From the NCBI GenBank assembly GCA_036375275.1, contig DASUSF010000093.1, forward strand, positions 1 through 25,470: DNA of 25,470 bases, read 5' to 3'. The notes beneath the pieces were generated by a model that saw only the letters and a list, made by a program, of their open reading frames with translations, made no database searches and had not been told where the DNA came from. Shown piece by piece: positions 1-7,472 of the stretch. Source of the DNA: DASUSF01 sp036375275. Its GTDB lineage: Bacteria; Pseudomonadota; Alphaproteobacteria; Geminicoccales; Geminicoccaceae. Position numbers and translations under genes: made by a program. Position 1 is the first letter of the stretch, and each line of letters opens with the position of its first letter.

Positions 1-90
1 GAGGCCCCGCCGCTCGACCCGGCGATCGACCAAGCCCTCGCCGCCTTCATCCGCGAGCGCGAAGCCGTCCTGCCCGACGACCTCGAATAG
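1..90 (+). CDS. C-terminal end of a trimethylamine methyltransferase (MttB)-like protein, partial
   Basis: The first 29 codons of the window are open in frame 1 and end at TAG (88-90); the rest of the gene lies to the left. The tail contains PPLDPAIDQALAAFI followed by an Arg/Glu-rich helix. This resembles, from memory, the last residues of MttB-superfamily proteins, where a PP-L-D-x-x-I-D-x-A-L helix closes the chain. MttB-type enzymes demethylate trimethylamine or other quaternary amines and pass the methyl group to a corrinoid protein; many alphaproteobacterial paralogues lack pyrrolysine and act on other betaines. With so little sequence the family call is tentative. It would fit with the betaine-type transporter further along, but that link is inference. 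Confidence 0.42.
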   Translation, partial: EAPPLDPAIDQALAAFIREREAVLPDDLE

Positions 91-97
91 CCGGTTT

Positions 98-246
98 CCC
101 CCTCACCCTGTCCCTCTCCACGGCGGGGAGAGGGAGCCGGAGCGCGCTCGTCCGCGACGCCTCCGACGTCCCCGAGGCTCGCACACCGGCTCCGGCACGG
201 TGGCCGTCGGACCCTCTCCCTCGGGGCAGAGGGGAGGGTGAGGGGG
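98..246. repeat. Palindromic intergenic repeat with 12-bp perfect terminal inverted repeats
   Basis: CCCCCTCACCCT (98-109) is the exact reverse complement of AGGGTGAGGGGG (235-246). Inside are a second hairpin, CCCTCTCC (112-119) with GGAGAGGG (127-134), and a third pairing, GGAGCCGG (134-141) with CCGGCTCC (186-193). The nested purine/pyrimidine palindrome resembles the CCCTCACCC/GGGTGAGGG-type intergenic repeats common in proteobacterial genomes. It fills most of the gap between the MttB-like gene and the DapA-like gene. No protein-coding signal is visible in it. Confidence 0.7.
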
Positions 247-252
247 CAGGCA

Positions 253-282
253 CTGGCCGCAAGGCGCGAGAGCGCGTAGGCT
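253..282 (+). promoter_or_regulatory. Possible promoter for the DapA-like/SDR gene pair
   Basis: CTGGCC (253-258) and TAGGCT (277-282) are spaced by 18 nt, and the start codon at 312 lies 30 nt after the second hexamer. The -10-like TAGGCT also occurs at a similar distance before the GFA-family gene (19603). The -35 match is poor, so this rests mainly on position and recurrence. Confidence 0.25.
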
Positions 283-311
283 CGCCAGGTTCTGCGAGGG
301 AGAACGAGGCG

Positions 312-1226
312 ATGACCGACGTGAGTGCGAAGGGCGTGTGGTGCCCGGTGCTGACACCGCTCGACGAGGATCTGAATCCCGACGCGAAGCGGTTCGTCGC
401 GCACGGCCGGCGGCTGCTCGACCAGGGCTGCCACGGGCTCGCGATCCTCGGGACCACCGGCGAAGCCAACTCGTTCTCGGTCGACGAGCGGATCCTGCTC
501 ACGGAGGCCGCGGTCGAAGGCGGGCTCCCGGTCGACCGGCTGATGGCCGGGACCGGCTGCTGCGCGCTCACCGACACCGTCCGGCTGACCCGGCACGCGC
601 TGGAGATGGGCATCCGGAACATCCTGGCGCTGCCGCCCTTCTACTACAAGCCGAACACCGACCAGGCCCTGTTCCACAGCTTCGAGGCCGTCATCCAGAA
701 GCTCGGCACCGCCGACTTCCGGCTGTTCCTCTACCACTTCCCGAAGCTCTCCGGCGTGCCGGTGACGCCCGGCCTGCTCGAGCGCCTGATCGACGCCTAC
801 CCCGAGACCACGGCGGGCGTGAAGGACAGCTCGGGCGACTGGAGCAACACCAAGGCCCTGATCGAGCGCTTCCCGACGATCTCGATCTTCCCGGGCACCG
901 AGACCCTCCTGCTGCCGGCGCTCGAGGCCGGCGGCGCGGGGTGCATCACCGCGTCCGCGAACGTCAACGCTCAGGCGATCCGCAAGGTCTACGACGCCCA
1001 CGACCGCGGCGACTCCGCGGCTGCGCGGCTGCAGGACGAGATCACCGAAGTCCGGAAGATCCTCCAGCTCCGGCCGATGATCCCGGTGATGAAGGCGCTG
1101 ATCGCCGATGCCCGGAACGACCCCGCCTGGCGGCGGGTCCGCCCGCCGCTCCTGGAGCTGCCGGCGGCCGAGGGCCGGGCGCTCGAGGACGAGCTCGCCG
1201 GCATCGACTTCCGTCTCGCGGCCTGA
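312..1226 (+). CDS. Dihydrodipicolinate synthase/N-acetylneuraminate lyase superfamily protein (DapA-like)
   Basis: The 304-residue (beta/alpha)8 class I aldolase has a typical length for the family. The GTTGE phosphate/carboxylate-binding loop is at residues 47-51, the catalytic Tyr is Y141 (in LYHFPK), and the Schiff-base lysine is K171 in GVKDSSGD. True dihydrodipicolinate synthase has YNVPSRT here, with an arginine five residues after the tyrosine; this protein has Leu at that place. Lysine biosynthesis is therefore unlikely, and a sugar-acid or hydroxy-keto-acid aldolase or dehydratase role is more probable. The substrate is not evident. The ATG at 312 is preceded by the purine-rich GAGGGAGAACGAGGCG. 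Only 3 nt separate its stop from the downstream SDR gene, so the two are probably co-transcribed and act in one pathway. Confidence 0.9.
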   Translation: MTDVSAKGVWCPVLTPLDEDLNPDAKRFVAHGRRLLDQGCHGLAILGTTGEANSFSVDERILLTEAAVEGGLPVDRLMAGTGCCALTDTVRLTRHALEMGIRNILALPPFYYKPNTDQALFHSFEAVIQKLGTADFRLFLYHFPKLSGVPVTPGLLERLIDAYPETTAGVKDSSGDWSNTKALIERFPTISIFPGTETLLLPALEAGGAGCITASANVNAQAIRKVYDAHDRGDSAAARLQDEITEVRKILQLRPMIPVMKALIADARNDPAWRRVRPPLLELPAAEGRALEDELAGIDFRLAA

Positions 1227-1229
1227 GCC

Positions 1230-2006
1230 ATGTCGGGCGGGAGCGGGCGCCTCCGGGGACGCACCTCGCTGATCACCGGCGGGGCCTCCGGGCTCGGGCT
1301 CGCGATCGCCCGGCGCTTCAGCGAGGAGGGTGCCGCGGTCGCGATCGCCGATCTCGACGAGGCGCGCTCGCTCGAGGCTGCAGGGGAGCTGGATGGCCGC
1401 GCGCTCGGCCTCGCCTCCGACGTCCGCCGGCCCGACCAGATCGAGGCGGCGGTCGAGCGGGTCGAGCGGGAGCTCGGGCCGATCGACGTGCTCGTGACCT
1501 GCGCCGGGATCGGCGTGGTCGGGCCGATCCTCGAGACCCGCCTCGAGGACTGGAACCGGGTGCTCGACGTCAACCTCACCGGCACGTTCCTCACCGCGCA
1601 GGCGGTCGGACGCCGGATGGTGGAGCGCGGCGGCGGCAGCATCGTCATGATCGGCTCGATCAACAGCCGCCGCCCGGTCGCGCTCAGGAACGCCTACGCC
1701 GTCTCGAAGGCGGGGGTGCTGATGCTGATGTGGATCATGGCGATGGAGCTCGGTCGCGCCGGGGTCCGGGTGAACGGCCTCGCCCCCGGTCCGATCGACA
1801 CCCCGATGACGCAGGCGATGCACGGCGAGCCGACCCGCCGGGCCTACCAGGAGTCGATCCCGCTCGGCCGCTACGGCACGCCGGACGAGGTCGCCAACGC
1901 GGCCCTGTTCCTGGCGTCGGACGAAAGCAGCTACGTCAGCGGGCACATGATCGACGTGGACGGCGGCTTCGACGCGGTCGGCATGATCCTGCCCGAGGGC
2001 GCCTGA
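1230..2006 (+). CDS. SDR family oxidoreductase (classical short-chain dehydrogenase)
   Basis: At 258 residues this is a full-length classical SDR. The Rossmann motif TGGASGLG is at residues 16-23, the acidic D41 after beta-2 suggests NAD(H) preference, and the catalytic residues are N115, S143, Y156 and K160 (YAVSK). The C-terminal stretch YVSGHMIDVDGGF is the usual SDR ending. It would interconvert a secondary alcohol and a ketone in the cytoplasm. It starts 3 nt after the stop of the DapA-like aldolase gene, so the dehydrogenase probably makes the substrate of that enzyme or uses its product. The exact substrate cannot be read from the sequence. Confidence 0.93.
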   Translation: MSGGSGRLRGRTSLITGGASGLGLAIARRFSEEGAAVAIADLDEARSLEAAGELDGRALGLASDVRRPDQIEAAVERVERELGPIDVLVTCAGIGVVGPILETRLEDWNRVLDVNLTGTFLTAQAVGRRMVERGGGSIVMIGSINSRRPVALRNAYAVSKAGVLMLMWIMAMELGRAGVRVNGLAPGPIDTPMTQAMHGEPTRRAYQESIPLGRYGTPDEVANAALFLASDESSYVSGHMIDVDGGFDAVGMILPEGA

Positions 2007-2146
2007 CCGGCTGGCGCGGCCGGCCCCGAGAGGAGCGTCTCTTCCAGCACGGCCGCTACCTTGCCTGCCGCGCTGGAGCGGCGCATGGTCAAGATGTGGA
2101 AGGTGCCGGCCGCCGGCGCGAAACGCCTTGACCGGAAGCTGGAACG

Positions 2147-2587
2147 ATGACGTGCAAGGCCATGTTCCTGGAGGCATCGGTCATCTTGCCCATCCTGCTC
2201 CTTGCGCCGGTCGACACAGCCATCGGCGAGGCAATCGCGGCAAGCCGGTGCCGACCGCCGCTGGAGCCCTGGACACAGGTCGAGCTCTACTTCGGCCGCG
2301 GTTTCGGCGCCGATGCCGTGGTGAGCGAAGAGGCCTTCGAGCGCTTCCTGAGCAAAGTGGTGACGCCCCTGTTTCCGGCCGGCCTCAGCGTCGTCGATGT
2401 CGCCGGGCAGTTTCGCGACCGCGAAGGCAGGCTGATCCGCGAGCCGACCAAGTTGCTGATCCTGCTGGTGCCCGACGCCGCCGACGTCGCCCCCGACGTG
2501 GAGACGATCGCCAAGGCTTATAAAGAGCGGTTCGACCACCAGAGCGTGCTGCATGCCGAGCAGCCGGTCTGCGTCGCGTTCAGGTGA
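2147..2587 (+). CDS. DUF3574 domain-containing small exported protein
   Basis: The 146-residue product has a hydrophobic N-terminus (residues 7-20, FLEASVILPILLLAP) that could be a signal or anchor segment. A compact domain follows, containing WTQVELYFGRG, VSEEAFERFLSKVVTP, REPTKLLILL and a closing YKERF...QSVL segment. This motif order matches DUF3574 as I remember it. The function of the family is unknown. The ATG at 2147 is preceded by GGAAGCTGGAACG, a modest ribosome-binding site; ATG 2162 is a less well supported alternative. It stands alone, 140 nt after the SDR gene and convergent with the FAD oxidase gene. Confidence 0.75.
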   Translation: MTCKAMFLEASVILPILLLAPVDTAIGEAIAASRCRPPLEPWTQVELYFGRGFGADAVVSEEAFERFLSKVVTPLFPAGLSVVDVAGQFRDREGRLIREPTKLLILLVPDAADVAPDVETIAKAYKERFDHQSVLHAEQPVCVAFR

Positions 2588-2694
2588 GCGCGGAGCATCG
2601 GTTTCCCGCTCCGATCAGCCTGGCGGGCACCGGCCTGCGAACGCAGATCCCGCGCATCGCGATGGACGTTCGTGCCGAGGCGTCGCCGTGAGCG

Positions 2695-4281
2695 CTACGC
2701 CGGCAGCTCTGCCTCGGGGACCAGGACGCCGGGGTTGAGGATGCCGGCCGGGTCGAGGGCGTGCTTGGCTGCCCGGAGCGCGCTGCCGAACAGCTCCGGC
2801 CGCTGGCGGATGTACCACGGCATGTGATCGCGGCCGACCGCGTGGTGGTGGGTGATCGTCCCGCCGCCTTCGATCACCGCGTCGGACGCAGCGTGCTTGA
2901 CCTCCGCCCACTGCTCGAGCAGCCGGGGCCAGTCGCCGACGGCGTGGATGGTGAAGTACGGCGCCGGGCCGTCCGGGTAGACGTGGGTGAAGCGGCAGGT
3001 GACGAGCCCGTCGCGACCGGTCGCCTCACGCACCGCGCTCTCCACCCGAGACCTGACCAGATCATGGAATGCTTCGAAGCGGTCCCAGGTGATCGCGGTC
3101 TCGAAGGTGTCGTTGAGCACGCCCCGCGGCACCAGCCATTCGCGGAGATACGGCATGCGGATGAAGGCGGTCCGCCAGGCCTGGGCCGCGCTCGTGTCCG
3201 GGAGCACGCGGCCGCCGTGGTCGCGGACCAGCTCCAGCGCCCGCGCCTGCCACGCTTCGACCGGGTGATCCGCGCTCTCGAAGGCGAGCACGAGCAGCGC
3301 GAACGAGCCGTCGCCGGCGCCGTTGATCCTGGCTTCGTTCGGATCGAGCACGCGGAGGTTGGAGGGATGGAGGCCGGCCTGGCTGATCGCCCGGATCGCC
3401 TCCGCCGCCTGGAGCAGCTCCGGGAACGCGACCGCGGCGTCGGCGCGGTGGCGCGGCCGGTCCTGGAGCCGCATCCAGGCCTCGGTGATCACCCCGAGCG
3501 CGCCTTCGGAGCCGAGCAGCAGGCGGTCCGGCGACGGCCCGGCGCCGGAGCCCGGCAGGCGCCGGCTTTCCAGCACGCCCGCGGGCGTCACCGCGCGCAA
3601 GCTCTCCACCATGTCGTCGATGTGGGTGAGGAGGGTCGCGTAGTGCCCGCCGGAGCGGGTCGCGATCCAGCCGCCGAGGGTCGAGTAGCCGAAGCTCTGC
3701 GGGAAGTGCCGCAGCGTCAGCCCGTGCGGCTTAAGCGCGGCCTCCAGCGCCGGCCCGACGATCCCGCCCTGGATGCGCGCCGCCCGGCTGGTCCGGTCGA
3801 CCTCGACCACCTGGTCCAGCCCCTTGAGGTCGAGGCTGACGGTGCCGGCGAAATCACCCTCGATCGCCGGCTCGACGCCGCCGACCACGCTCGACCCGCC
3901 GCCGAACGGGATGACGGCGGCGCGGGCATCGCTCGCCCAGTCGAGGGCGGCGGCCACCTCCGCCTCGCTCTCCGGGTGCAGCACGAGGTCCGGTGCGTTC
4001 GCGAAGTCCCGCCGGAAGCTCCTCACGGTCTCCGGGAACGACTTGCCGTAGGTGTGGAGCAGCCGGTCGTAGGGCTCGCTCGACGCCATCCCCTCGAGGC
4101 TCGCCGGCACCACGAGGCGCGGCCGGGCGAGCTCGATCTCGTCGACGCTCGGGACCGTCGCCCGTTCCTCGAGGCCGGCGCCGAGGCCGCGGTAGAACGC
4201 CGCCGCCCGGCCGGTCTCCTCCGCGGTCGCCGCCTCGTCCGTGCGGCCCCAGCCCCAGAACTTCCAGCGCGCTTCGGCCAT
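2695..4281 (-). CDS. FAD-binding oxidase, alkylglycerone-phosphate synthase (AGPS)-like
   Basis: The 528-residue protein belongs to the vanillyl-alcohol-oxidase/PCMH flavoprotein fold. It starts with a KFWGWG motif like that of AGPS enzymes. The FAD pyrophosphate loop PFGGGSSVVGG is at about 125-135, followed by STLGGWIATRSGG and GSEGALGVITEAW. The C-terminal cap domain carries THHHAVG with H478-H480 and a tyrosine near Y442 (PAPYFTI), equivalent to the HHH loop and active-site Tyr of AGPS. The chain ends with the usual LDPAGILNPG. AGPS replaces the acyl group of acyl-DHAP with a fatty alcohol, but bacterial members are often uncharacterised, so the substrate is open. GGGAGGG lies 8 nt before the ATG. 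It follows the SDR gene by 33 nt on the same strand, suggesting an operon. Confidence 0.88.
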   Translation of the reverse strand: MAEARWKFWGWGRTDEAATAEETGRAAAFYRGLGAGLEERATVPSVDEIELARPRLVVPASLEGMASSEPYDRLLHTYGKSFPETVRSFRRDFANAPDLVLHPESEAEVAAALDWASDARAAVIPFGGGSSVVGGVEPAIEGDFAGTVSLDLKGLDQVVEVDRTSRAARIQGGIVGPALEAALKPHGLTLRHFPQSFGYSTLGGWIATRSGGHYATLLTHIDDMVESLRAVTPAGVLESRRLPGSGAGPSPDRLLLGSEGALGVITEAWMRLQDRPRHRADAAVAFPELLQAAEAIRAISQAGLHPSNLRVLDPNEARINGAGDGSFALLVLAFESADHPVEAWQARALELVRDHGGRVLPDTSAAQAWRTAFIRMPYLREWLVPRGVLNDTFETAITWDRFEAFHDLVRSRVESAVREATGRDGLVTCRFTHVYPDGPAPYFTIHAVGDWPRLLEQWAEVKHAASDAVIEGGGTITHHHAVGRDHMPWYIRQRPELFGSALRAAKHALDPAGILNPGVLVPEAELPA

Positions 4282-4314
4282 GCTCCGGTCCCTCCCGGTC
4301 GTCGTCGGGCGAGC

Positions 4315-5004
4315 CTACTCCACGGGTGGCGTCGGGAGCACCATGACTTCGTGCAGGTCGACGTGCGCCGGCTGCTCCACCGCGAACAGCACCGAGCGGG
4401 CGATGTCGTCGGGCCTGAGCGCGTCCGGCTTGGGCGCATCGAAGAAGGCGGTCTCGACCATCCCCGGCTCGATCAGGGTGACCCTGACGCCGCTGCCCTT
4501 CAGCTCCTCGCGGAGGCCGTAGCCGATCGCGCTCACCGCCCACTTGCTGGCGCTGTACATCGAGCCGGCGAGGGTCCGCCGGCCGGCGACCGAGCCGGTC
4601 AGCAGGATGTGCCCGCGGCTCCGCTTGACGTGCGGCAGCGCCGCCTGGACGGTGAGGCCGACGCCGAGCACGTTGGTGAGGATCATCCGTCGCCAGACCT
4701 CGGGATCGGCGCCCGCGAAGCCGCCGGGCGTGCCCGGCATGCCGGCGTTCGCGAACACCACGTCGATCCGTCCGAAGGCGTCCACCGCCCGTGCCGCCAT
4801 CGCCTGCTGGTCCTCGGCCGAGGTGACGTCGGCCCGGACCGCGATCGCCCGCTCGCGTCCGCCGAGCTCGCCCACCAGCGCCTCGAGCCTGTCTTCGGAT
4901 CGGGCCGCCAGCACCAGCCGGAAGCCGGCCTCCGCCGCCCGCCTCGCCGTCGCCTCGCCGATCCCGCTCGATGCGCCGGTGATCAGGAACACCCGCTCGC
5001 TCAT
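4315..5004 (-). CDS. SDR family NADP-type oxidoreductase
   Basis: This 229-residue classical SDR has TGASSGIG at residues 9-16, and R35 just after beta-2 (LAARSEDR) favours NADP(H). FANAG is at 84-88, S138 lies in LTGSVAG, and the catalytic pair is Y150/K154 (YSASK). The C-terminus (HVDLHEVMVLPT) resembles that of YdfG-like serine/3-hydroxy-acid dehydrogenases rather than the DGG ending of FabG-like enzymes. AGAGGAAGCG precedes the ATG. It is the first gene of a probable two-gene unit with the AGPS-like oxidase, which suggests it reduces or oxidises a related carbonyl compound. Confidence 0.9.
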   Translation of the reverse strand: MSERVFLITGASSGIGEATARRAAEAGFRLVLAARSEDRLEALVGELGGRERAIAVRADVTSAEDQQAMAARAVDAFGRIDVVFANAGMPGTPGGFAGADPEVWRRMILTNVLGVGLTVQAALPHVKRSRGHILLTGSVAGRRTLAGSMYSASKWAVSAIGYGLREELKGSGVRVTLIEPGMVETAFFDAPKPDALRPDDIARSVLFAVEQPAHVDLHEVMVLPTPPVE

Positions 5005-5039
5005 CGCTTCCTCTCCCTCTGCCGCGTGGTCGAGGGGCT

Positions 5040-5069
5040 GAGATAGTCTGCTCCGGTGCGCCCGGCCAA
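5040..5069 (-). promoter_or_regulatory. Possible promoter for the SDR/AGPS-like operon
   Basis: Read on the minus strand, TTGGCC (5069-5064) and TATCTC (5045-5040) are separated by 18 nt. The SDR ATG at 5004 lies 35 nt further on. Spacing and position fit a sigma-70-type promoter; the match is moderate. Confidence 0.35.
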
Positions 5070-5078
5070 CCGGCGGCC

Positions 5079-5717
5079 TCAGCCGCGGGTATCGGCGGCC
5101 ATGAGAACCGCGTCGCCGGTGTGGTGGATCAGGGGATGGGGCACGATCGGTCGCCGGTCGATCTCGGTGAAGCCGTGGCGCCGGTAGAGGCGCATCGCGT
5201 CCCGGTTCTGCGCGAAGCAGATCAGGGTGACCGAGGGAGTGCCGAGGTCGCGGGCGCGGTCGCGGTTCGCATCGAGCAGCCGGGATCCGATCCCGCGGTT
5301 CTGATGCGCGGGCAGCACGGCGAGGCCGGAGAGGTAGAGGCTGCCCGGCACCTCGAGCGCAGCGTAGGGCGCGAGCACCGGGTCCGGCTCCGGCTCCTCG
5401 TCCGGAGCGCGGTCCGGCATCACAAAGGCGTGGGCCATCGCGACCACCTCGCCGTCCCGCTCGGCGACCGTGCAGTTCCGGTAGGAGAAGGCGACGCCCT
5501 CGCGCTGGTAGCGCCTCTGGCCGATCTCCAGCGGGCTCAGCCCCGGATAGTCTCCGACGAACTGGCGCCAGATGTAATCGGCGATGCCGTCCGACGAGAT
5601 CCGGAACAGCTCGGCGATCCGGCCGGCGTCCTCCCGCACCGCCGGGCGGATGGTCGGCGGCTGCGCGCCCGCTCGGGCGCTGCCGGCGGCCGCGGGTCTG
5701 TCAGCCTGTTCGACCAT
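5079..5717 (-). CDS. GNAT family N-acetyltransferase
   Basis: The 212-residue protein has about 20 variable N-terminal residues, then an acetyltransferase domain starting at PTIRPAVREDAGRIAELF. The acetyl-CoA pyrophosphate loop is QNRGIGSRLL, preceded by the beta-4 strand YLSGLAVLPAH and followed by NRDAMRLYRRHGF, the usual motif B ending. It would transfer an acetyl group from acetyl-CoA to an unidentified amine. A purine-rich GGGGAGGAC precedes the ATG at 5717. It lies on the same strand as the SDR/oxidase pair, 74 nt upstream of that pair, but the promoter-like sequence in the gap suggests separate control. Confidence 0.88.
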   Translation of the reverse strand: MVEQADRPAAAGSARAGAQPPTIRPAVREDAGRIAELFRISSDGIADYIWRQFVGDYPGLSPLEIGQRRYQREGVAFSYRNCTVAERDGEVVAMAHAFVMPDRAPDEEPEPDPVLAPYAALEVPGSLYLSGLAVLPAHQNRGIGSRLLDANRDRARDLGTPSVTLICFAQNRDAMRLYRRHGFTEIDRRPIVPHPLIHHTGDAVLMAADTRG

Positions 5718-5785
5718 GTCCTCCCCTCACGTCGATCGCGAGGACGCCAGCATGCCGACGCATTGTTTCAGGACGATGGCGCCGG

Positions 5786-5802
5786 GCGGGGCCGCGCCCC
5801 GC
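5786..5802 (-). terminator. GC-rich hairpin downstream of the TPR-like gene
   Basis: GCGGGGC (5786-5792) and GCCCCGC (5796-5802) form a perfect 7-bp stem with a 3-nt loop, 24 nt past the stop codon of the minus-strand TPR-like gene. No U-tract follows on that strand, so it may be a weak or factor-assisted terminator or an mRNA 3' end stabiliser. Confidence 0.32.
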
Positions 5803-5825
5803 TTCCACGGCTCGAACCGAGGAGG

Positions 5826-6380
5826 TCAGTCGGCTGCGCGGGCCGGACGCGAGATCAGGAGCAGGCTGGCCCCGAGCAGCTTGCGGACGTCGGACCCGCG
5901 CACCGAGCGCTCGACCCGCCACTGCTCGAGGCGGCCGATCGGGAGCTCGTCCCGCGCCTCGATCGCCCGGGCCGCCGAGCGGAGGCTCCCCACCAGCTGC
6001 GCGAAGCTCTCGAGCGCCGCCTCGTCGTACCGCTCCCCGGGCGCGCCGGCCGGGCTCATCCGCCCGATCCAGCGCCAGCTCTGGGCGAAGACCTCTTCCG
6101 CCAGCGCGAAGTGGCGCCGGCTCTGGAACGCCTCGCCCTGCCGCCTGAGGGCGAAGGCGCAGTTGGTGAGGCTGGTGGCGAGCCGCGGGTCGCCCGGCTC
6201 GAAGCGCTCGCGGCCGATCGTGAGCCCCCGCTGCCAGCGCAGCAGCGCACCCTCGACCCCGCCGGCGCGGTATGCCCGCACGGCCGTCTCGCTGGCCTGC
6301 TCCCAGGCCAGATCCGCGGCGTCGAACTGCGGCACCGGAAGGCGCGGCAGCACCTGAATGGGCAGCTGGGCCAGGGCCAT
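5826..6380 (-). CDS. Hypothetical protein with a TPR-like segment
   Basis: The product is a 184-residue soluble, mostly helical protein. The central segment GDPRLATSLTNCAFALRRQG resembles the loop and helix A of a tetratricopeptide repeat, and the flanking helices (AVRAYRAGGVEGALLRW; FALAEEVFAQSWRW) fit one or two further degenerate repeats. No catalytic motif is visible. I place the start at ATG 6380 because GCGGAG lies 7 nt before it. A GTG at 6428 would add 16 residues but has no ribosome-binding site. It follows the flippase-like gene on the same strand after a gap of 122 nt. A TPR protein would typically act as a protein-protein adaptor, but no partner can be named. Confidence 0.65.
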   Translation of the reverse strand: MALAQLPIQVLPRLPVPQFDAADLAWEQASETAVRAYRAGGVEGALLRWQRGLTIGRERFEPGDPRLATSLTNCAFALRRQGEAFQSRRHFALAEEVFAQSWRWIGRMSPAGAPGERYDEAALESFAQLVGSLRSAARAIEARDELPIGRLEQWRVERSVRGSDVRKLLGASLLLISRPARAAD

Positions 6381-6502
6381 GACGACGCTCCGCAGGCTGC
6401 GATGGTCCCGATCGGGCGGGACACGCACATTGTCGGGCTGCGGGTGGCGCAGATAAAGTTAACCGGCATCAACCATGATCGCCCGGATGCCCGGGACCCG
6501 GC

Positions 6503-7471
6503 TCATTTCCGGTTCGCGACCCTTACCGGCCGCCTGATCCCGATCGTCGGCCCCTCGCCGGGCCAGGGCAGGAGCCCGGCGAGGCCGAGAAGAAGCACGC
6601 CGAGCAGCACCACGCCGTGGGTCAGGAGCGCGGTCGTGGTGGCCGTGGCGAGGCTCGCTCCGGTGAGCGTGAGCGCCGCGACCCACGCCGCCTGCGGCGC
6701 GCCCAGCCCGGCGACCGCCGGCACCGGGAGCGCGAAGGCGAAATGGACCGCGGCATTGGCCATCGCGATCGCCGCGAACGACAGTTCCGGCGCGATCGGC
6801 GCCACCACCATCCAGGCGATCAGCATGTGGGTGCCCCAGATCAGGAGGCTGAGGCCGACGAGCGCGAGCAGCAGCCGAGGCGAGCGCGCCTTGGCGGCGC
6901 CGTCGGTCAGGCGCTGCATCAGGCTCGCAGACGCGGGCGACATGTCGCGGAGATGGTCGAGCAGGACGACCATCGCCACGGGCGTCGAGAGCGCGAGCAG
7001 GCCGAGGGCCAGGAGCACCGGCGCGGACGGCTCGGGCAGGAGGTGCGCCGGCAGCGAGCCCGCCGCGAGCAGCATCAGGCCGAGCACGGTCATGACGTCG
7101 AACGCCCGGACCATCAGGAGGTGGCCGACCGCATGGCCGAAGTCGGTCCCGAAGGCGCGTCGCATGAGCACCGGGAAGCTCGCTTCGCCGAGCTTGAACG
7201 GCAGCACGAAGTTGAACAGGAGCAGGTGCAGGGTGACGCGCACCATGACGCCCGACGGCGGGCGGAGCGACCCGCTGAGCAGCAGGGCGAACCGCCAGCC
7301 CCGCAGCCATTGGACCACGCCGAGGAGGACGAGGGCCAGCGCGACCCGCCAGAGCGGCAGGCGCTCCACCGCGTTCAGGATCAGGTCGAGCGACGCTCCC
7401 TGCAGCAGCCAGTAGAGGACCCCGCCGCTGATCAGGAGGGCGACCAGGGTCGAGAGGAGCGGGTGACGCAC
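6503..7471 (-). CDS. Flippase-like membrane protein (lysylphosphatidylglycerol synthase transmembrane region, UPF0104)
   Basis: This is a 322-residue integral membrane protein with about eight hydrophobic helices and no soluble domain. Segments such as QWLRGWRFALLL and FNFVLPFKLGEASFPVLMRR are characteristic of the MprF/LPG-synthase transmembrane family, where they sit around the second and third helices. Members move or present lipid substrates and are often encoded beside glycosyltransferases, as here: a GT2 and a GT39-type gene lie just upstream on the same strand. The start is GTG at 7471; no internal start would keep the first helix. There is no clear ribosome-binding site, and the palindromic element at 7473-7620 abuts the start codon. 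Confidence 0.85.
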   Translation of the reverse strand: MRHPLLSTLVALLISGGVLYWLLQGASLDLILNAVERLPLWRVALALVLLGVVQWLRGWRFALLLSGSLRPPSGVMVRVTLHLLLFNFVLPFKLGEASFPVLMRRAFGTDFGHAVGHLLMVRAFDVMTVLGLMLLAAGSLPAHLLPEPSAPVLLALGLLALSTPVAMVVLLDHLRDMSPASASLMQRLTDGAAKARSPRLLLALVGLSLLIWGTHMLIAWMVVAPIAPELSFAAIAMANAAVHFAFALPVPAVAGLGAPQAAWVAALTLTGASLATATTTALLTHGVVLLGVLLLGLAGLLPWPGEGPTIGIRRPVRVANRK

Positions 7472-7472
7472 C

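Noticed and set aside
2591..2613. CGGAGC/GCTCCG hairpin after the DUF3574 gene as a terminator
   Set aside because: The stem is only 6 bp with an 11-nt loop and no U-tract, weak for a GC-rich region.
2761..5046. A 761-codon plus-strand frame antisense to the SDR and AGPS-like genes
   Set aside because: It is rich in Arg, His, Asp and Ala without domains, while the minus-strand genes have full catalytic motifs.
6381..6428. GTG 6428 as the start of the TPR-like gene
   Set aside because: No ribosome-binding site precedes it; ATG 6380 has GCGGAG at 7 nt.
6450..6475. AT-rich patch with TTAACC resembling half of a CtrA site (TTAA-N7-TTAA)
   Set aside because: Only one TTAA half-site is present; the second would have to be CAAC, so the match is no better than chance.
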